From Saccharothrix ecbatanensis (GTDB taxonomy: Bacteria; Actinomycetota; Actinomycetes; Mycobacteriales; Pseudonocardiaceae), in assembly GCF_014205015.1 (NCBI RefSeq), contig NZ_JACHMO010000001.1:9114001-9178000 (forward strand): DNA of 64,000 nucleotides. Direction: 5' to 3'. The notes beneath the pieces were generated by a model that saw only the letters and a list, made by a program, of their open reading frames with translations, was not told where the DNA came from and made no database searches. This document shows positions 61,547 to 64,000 of the stretch, piece after piece (the first letter of the stretch is position 1; the number at the start of each line of letters is the position of its first letter). The position numbers were made by a program, and so were the translations under genes.

Positions 61547-62272
61547 ATGAACACCCTGGCCACCGCGAAGCGGATCCTCACGCAGCTCCGGCACGACCAC
61601 CGCACCGTGGCGCTGATGGTGCTCATGCCGTCGGTCCTGCTCCTGCTGCTGCGGTACGTCTTCGACTCCGAGCAGGCGTTCAACCGGGCCGCGCCCGCGC
61701 TGCTGGGCGTCTTCCCGTTCACGATCATGTTCATCGTCACGTCGATCACCACCCTGCGCGAACGGCTCACCGCCACGCTGGAGCGGCTGATGACGATGCC
61801 GATCGGCAAGGTGGACGTGCTGCTGGGCTACGCGTTGGCGTTCGGGCTGGTGGCGGTGGTGCAGGTGGCGGTGGCGGCCACGGTCGCGCTGACCTGGCTC
61901 GGGCTGGAGATCAGCGGCTCGGTGTGGCTGCTGCTGGTGATCGCGGTGCTGGACGCGCTGCTGGGCATGGCGCTGGGCCTGTTCGCCAGCGCGTTCGCCC
62001 GCACCGAGTTCCAGGCCGTGCAGTTCATGCCCGCGATCGTGATGCCGCAGGTGCTGCTGTGCGGGCTGTTCGTGCCGCGCGACGAGATGGCGACGGTGCT
62101 GAACTGGATCTCCGACGCGCTGCCGCTGTCCTACGCGGTCGACGCGCTGACGCAGGTCACGACGTCCGACGAAGTGGACGGCACGCTGGTGCGGAACCTC
62201 GTGGTCATCGCGGGGTGTGCGCTCGTGGCCTTGCTGCTGGGCGCCGCGACCTTGCGCCGACGGACCCCGTGA
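61547..62272 (+). CDS. ABC-2 type permease
   Basis: This 241-residue permease has six predicted spans (for example TVALMVLMPSVLLLLLRYVF, FTIMFIVTSITTL) and the ABC-2 pattern (LRERLTATLERLMTMPIGKV between spans). It forms an exporter with the upstream ATPase. The ATG at 61547 is preferred; a GTG at 61538 is in frame. The last 68 bases overlap the convergent crtI. Confidence 0.88.
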   Translation: MNTLATAKRILTQLRHDHRTVALMVLMPSVLLLLLRYVFDSEQAFNRAAPALLGVFPFTIMFIVTSITTLRERLTATLERLMTMPIGKVDVLLGYALAFGLVAVVQVAVAATVALTWLGLEISGSVWLLLVIAVLDALLGMALGLFASAFARTEFQAVQFMPAIVMPQVLLCGLFVPRDEMATVLNWISDALPLSYAVDALTQVTTSDEVDGTLVRNLVVIAGCALVALLLGAATLRRRTP

Positions 62273-63698
62273 TCCGCTGCGCGGCGAGCCGGCCCGAGAT
62301 CAGCACCGGTGGCACGCCCACGCCCGGCGTGGTGCCGCAGCCGGCCAGCACGACGTTGTCCAGCACCAGGTTGCGCGGCCGGAACGGGCCGGTCTGGGCG
62401 AACGTGTGCGCGGCGGAGAACGGCGTGCCGGCGGCCAGGCCCATCGCGGCCCAGTCGTTCGGCGTGACCAGGTGCTCGACCTGGATGGAGTCGCCGAAGC
62501 CGGTCAGCCCGCGCGCCTCCAGCACGCCGACCAGCTCGTCCCGGTAGGCGGGCCCGACGCGGTCCCAGTCGATCCGGCCGGTGCGCAGGTTCGGCGCGGG
62601 CGCCAGCACGAACATGCCCTGTCCGGGCGGCGCGGTGACCAGCAGTGACGGGTCGCTCATCAGCGTGCCGCGGCGGGTCAGCTCGTCGAACGTCCGCTCC
62701 CACGCGCGGCCGAAGAACAAGGTGTGGTGGGCCAGCTCCGGCCACGTCCGGTCCACGCCCGCGTGCAGCACGACCGCCGACGGCGACCACGTCATCGGCA
62801 GCGGACGGCGGGGGCGGTGGCCGAGCAGGCGGTACGACATCGGCAGGTCAGGGGTGAGCACGACCGCGTCGCACGGGATGCGCTCACCGTGCGAGGTGCG
62901 CACCGCGGAGACCCGGCCGCCGATGCGTTCCAGCCAGGCCACCGGGGTCTGGAGGCGCAGGTCCGCGCCCGCGTCCCGGGCGGCTGCCGCCAACGCGTCC
63001 GGCAGCGCCCGCATCCCGCCCTGCGGGTAGTGGACGCCCGCGATGGTGTCCATGTACGCGATGACGCCGTACGCGGCGAGGGCCTTGCGCGGCGGCACGC
63101 CCGCGTACAGCGACTGGAACGAGAACACCCGCTGCAGCCGCTCGTCGCGCACGAACCGCGCCACCGACGGCCCGAGCCGGGCGAACCCGCGCAACGCGGC
63201 CAGCTTCGCCAACTGGGGCGTGACCAGGGAAAACGGCGAGTCGAAGTTCGCGCCGATGAACGTGTCGCGCTCCACCCGGTACAGCTCGGTCAGCCAGCGG
63301 CGCAGCGCCCGGTACCCCTCGGCCTCGCGCGGACCGGCGAACCGGCGCACCTCGGCCTCCATCGCCTCGGCGTCCGCGAGCACGTCCAGCGTGCTGCCGT
63401 CGGCGAACCGGGCCCGGTAGGCGGGCTCCACGGGACGCAGGTCCAGCCGGTCGCGCAGCGACTCGCCGACCGCGTTCAGCGCCTCGTCCACCAGCTCCGG
63501 CATGGTCAGCACGGTCGGCCCGGTGTCGAACCGGTACCCGCCCAGGTCCAGCCGTCCGGCCCGGCCGCCGGGCACGGCGTCCCGCTCGACCACGGTGACC
63601 CGGCGGCCCGCGCCGAGCAGGTGCAGCGCCGCGGACAACCCCGCGAGTCCCGCGCCGACCACGACGACGTGGTCCGTGCGGCCGGAGACCGTGCGCAT
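62205..63698 (-). CDS. crtI: Phytoene desaturase-like oxidoreductase
   Basis: This FAD-dependent desaturase of 497 residues introduces double bases into phytoene or a related carotene. The N-terminal Rossmann motif is VVVGAGLAGLSAALHLLGAG; the conserved FDTGPTVLTMPELVDE and YGVIAYMDTIAGVHYPQGGM (substrate region), and C-terminal GCGTTPGVGVPPVLISGRLA, are all present. The ATG start is two bases after the stop of the polyprenyl synthase gene. The 3' end overlaps the convergent permease by 68 bases. Confidence 0.92.
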   Translation of the reverse strand: MRTVSGRTDHVVVVGAGLAGLSAALHLLGAGRRVTVVERDAVPGGRAGRLDLGGYRFDTGPTVLTMPELVDEALNAVGESLRDRLDLRPVEPAYRARFADGSTLDVLADAEAMEAEVRRFAGPREAEGYRALRRWLTELYRVERDTFIGANFDSPFSLVTPQLAKLAALRGFARLGPSVARFVRDERLQRVFSFQSLYAGVPPRKALAAYGVIAYMDTIAGVHYPQGGMRALPDALAAAARDAGADLRLQTPVAWLERIGGRVSAVRTSHGERIPCDAVVLTPDLPMSYRLLGHRPRRPLPMTWSPSAVVLHAGVDRTWPELAHHTLFFGRAWERTFDELTRRGTLMSDPSLLVTAPPGQGMFVLAPAPNLRTGRIDWDRVGPAYRDELVGVLEARGLTGFGDSIQVEHLVTPNDWAAMGLAAGTPFSAAHTFAQTGPFRPRNLVLDNVVLAGCGTTPGVGVPPVLISGRLAAQRITGSVGARSRRPAARPRAHTPR

Positions 63699-63700
63699 GG

Positions 63701-64000
63701 TCAGTAGGTCCGCTTCGTGGCGCTGACCGCCAGCTCCGCCAGCCGTTCACCGGCCGGTTCGGCGATCGGCGCCTGGTCCAGGGCGCGCAGGGCCGACCCG
63801 GTCAGCTCGGCGATCCGGTCCTCGATCGCGTCCACCGCGCCGACCTCGCGCAGCCGGGCGCGCACCTCGTCCACCATGGCCACGTCCAGGTCGGGCTTGC
63901 CCAGCGCCTCGTGCAGCACGTCCGCGCCGTACTCCATCCCCAGCGCCACCAGCAGCGTCCGCTTGCCCTCGCGCAGGTCGTCGCCCGCGGGCTTGCCGGT
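63701..64000 (-). CDS. idsA: Polyprenyl diphosphate synthase, 3' end only
   Basis: The window holds the last 99 codons and stop of an isoprenyl diphosphate synthase, running off the right edge. The visible part has the second aspartate-rich motif (GKPAGDDLREGKRT), then a helical C-terminus ending SATKRTY. By position and coupling to crtI it probably makes geranylgeranyl diphosphate for carotenoids; the mycobacterial equivalent is idsA2 (Rv2173). The N-terminal motif and chain-length region are outside the window. Confidence 0.9.
   Translation of the reverse strand, partial: TGKPAGDDLREGKRTLLVALGMEYGADVLHEALGKPDLDVAMVDEVRARLREVGAVDAIEDRIAELTGSALRALDQAPIAEPAGERLAELAVSATKRTY

Overview
The window is high-GC (about 70%) actinomycete chromosome. 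Start codons are often GTG and genes are tightly packed with 1-4 base overlaps. The gene content and order track the Mycobacterium tuberculosis Rv2173-Rv2213 block: idsA, mptA, the Rv2175c-type DNA-binding protein, pknL, aroG, orn-like RNase AS, PlsC, ArsA-like ATPase, SRPBCC, fadD15, pimB', NlpC/P60, DEDD nuclease, trpD, ctaE-qcrCAB, ctaF-ctaC, asnB, erpA, glxK, DUF3043, cobT-cobS, ilvE and pepA. Added AfsR/SARP-type regulators, carotenoid genes and XRE/DUF397-type genes point to a filamentous Pseudonocardiales-like genome (Saccharothrix, Lentzea, Actinosynnema or Amycolatopsis relatives). The taxon is inferred from content, not from a marker comparison.

Layout. 1-7.6 kb: 5' end of lpd, a small hypothetical gene, pepA, an APC permease, ilvE, then cobU-cobT-cobS. 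7.6-12.7 kb: a disturbed accessory segment holding a HEAT-repeat gene, an XRE-regulator operon with five tiny ORFs, a DUF397 remnant and duplicated 3' fragments of both flanking genes. 12.7-18 kb: aldo/keto reductase, DUF3043 protein, glycerate kinase, ErpA-type Fe-S carrier, MFS exporter with divergent MerR regulator. 18-28.5 kb: aerobic respiratory genes (ctaC, ctaF, ctaE, qcrC-qcrA-qcrB) interrupted by plsC, trpD and two small genes, with asnB divergent from ctaC. 28.8-36.1 kb: stand-alone Lrp ligand-binding protein, DEDD/GIY-YIG nuclease, NYN-domain protein, NlpC/P60 hydrolase behind a possible c-di-AMP riboswitch, secreted metallopeptidase, PimB'-type mannosyltransferase. 36.2-46.5 kb: AfsR-like regulator, fadD15, phosphoesterase, SRPBCC proteins, ArsA-like ATPase, ROK glucokinase, MEDS/HATPase protein. 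46.7-54.9 kb: membrane protein, second PlsC, RNase AS, PfkA, cupin/DUF4242 pair divergent from a SARP, DUF2891 protein, class II DAHP synthase. 54.9-64 kb: PASTA kinase PknL with its predicted DNA-binding partner, proline-rich membrane protein, crtB, mptA, ABC exporter, crtI and the 3' end of a polyprenyl synthase.

Functional themes: a complete bc1 complex plus aa3 oxidase subunits II-IV (subunit I is not in the window); cobalamin nucleotide-loop assembly (cobU/T/S); cell-envelope mannolipid synthesis (pimB', mptA); carotenoid synthesis (polyprenyl synthase, crtI, crtB); and entry to aromatic and tryptophan synthesis (aroG, trpD).

The least ordinary parts are (i) the 7.8-12.8 kb segment, where tails of the two flanking genes reappear back to back in the middle, as if two alternative fillings of one intergenic slot had been concatenated, and (ii) repeat elements concentrated in gaps between convergent genes: a nine-unit array with a 25-bp perfect stem at 46.5-46.7 kb, a related copy at 36.13 kb, 27-bp tandem repeats at 28.7 kb and a nested palindrome at 5.1-5.3 kb.
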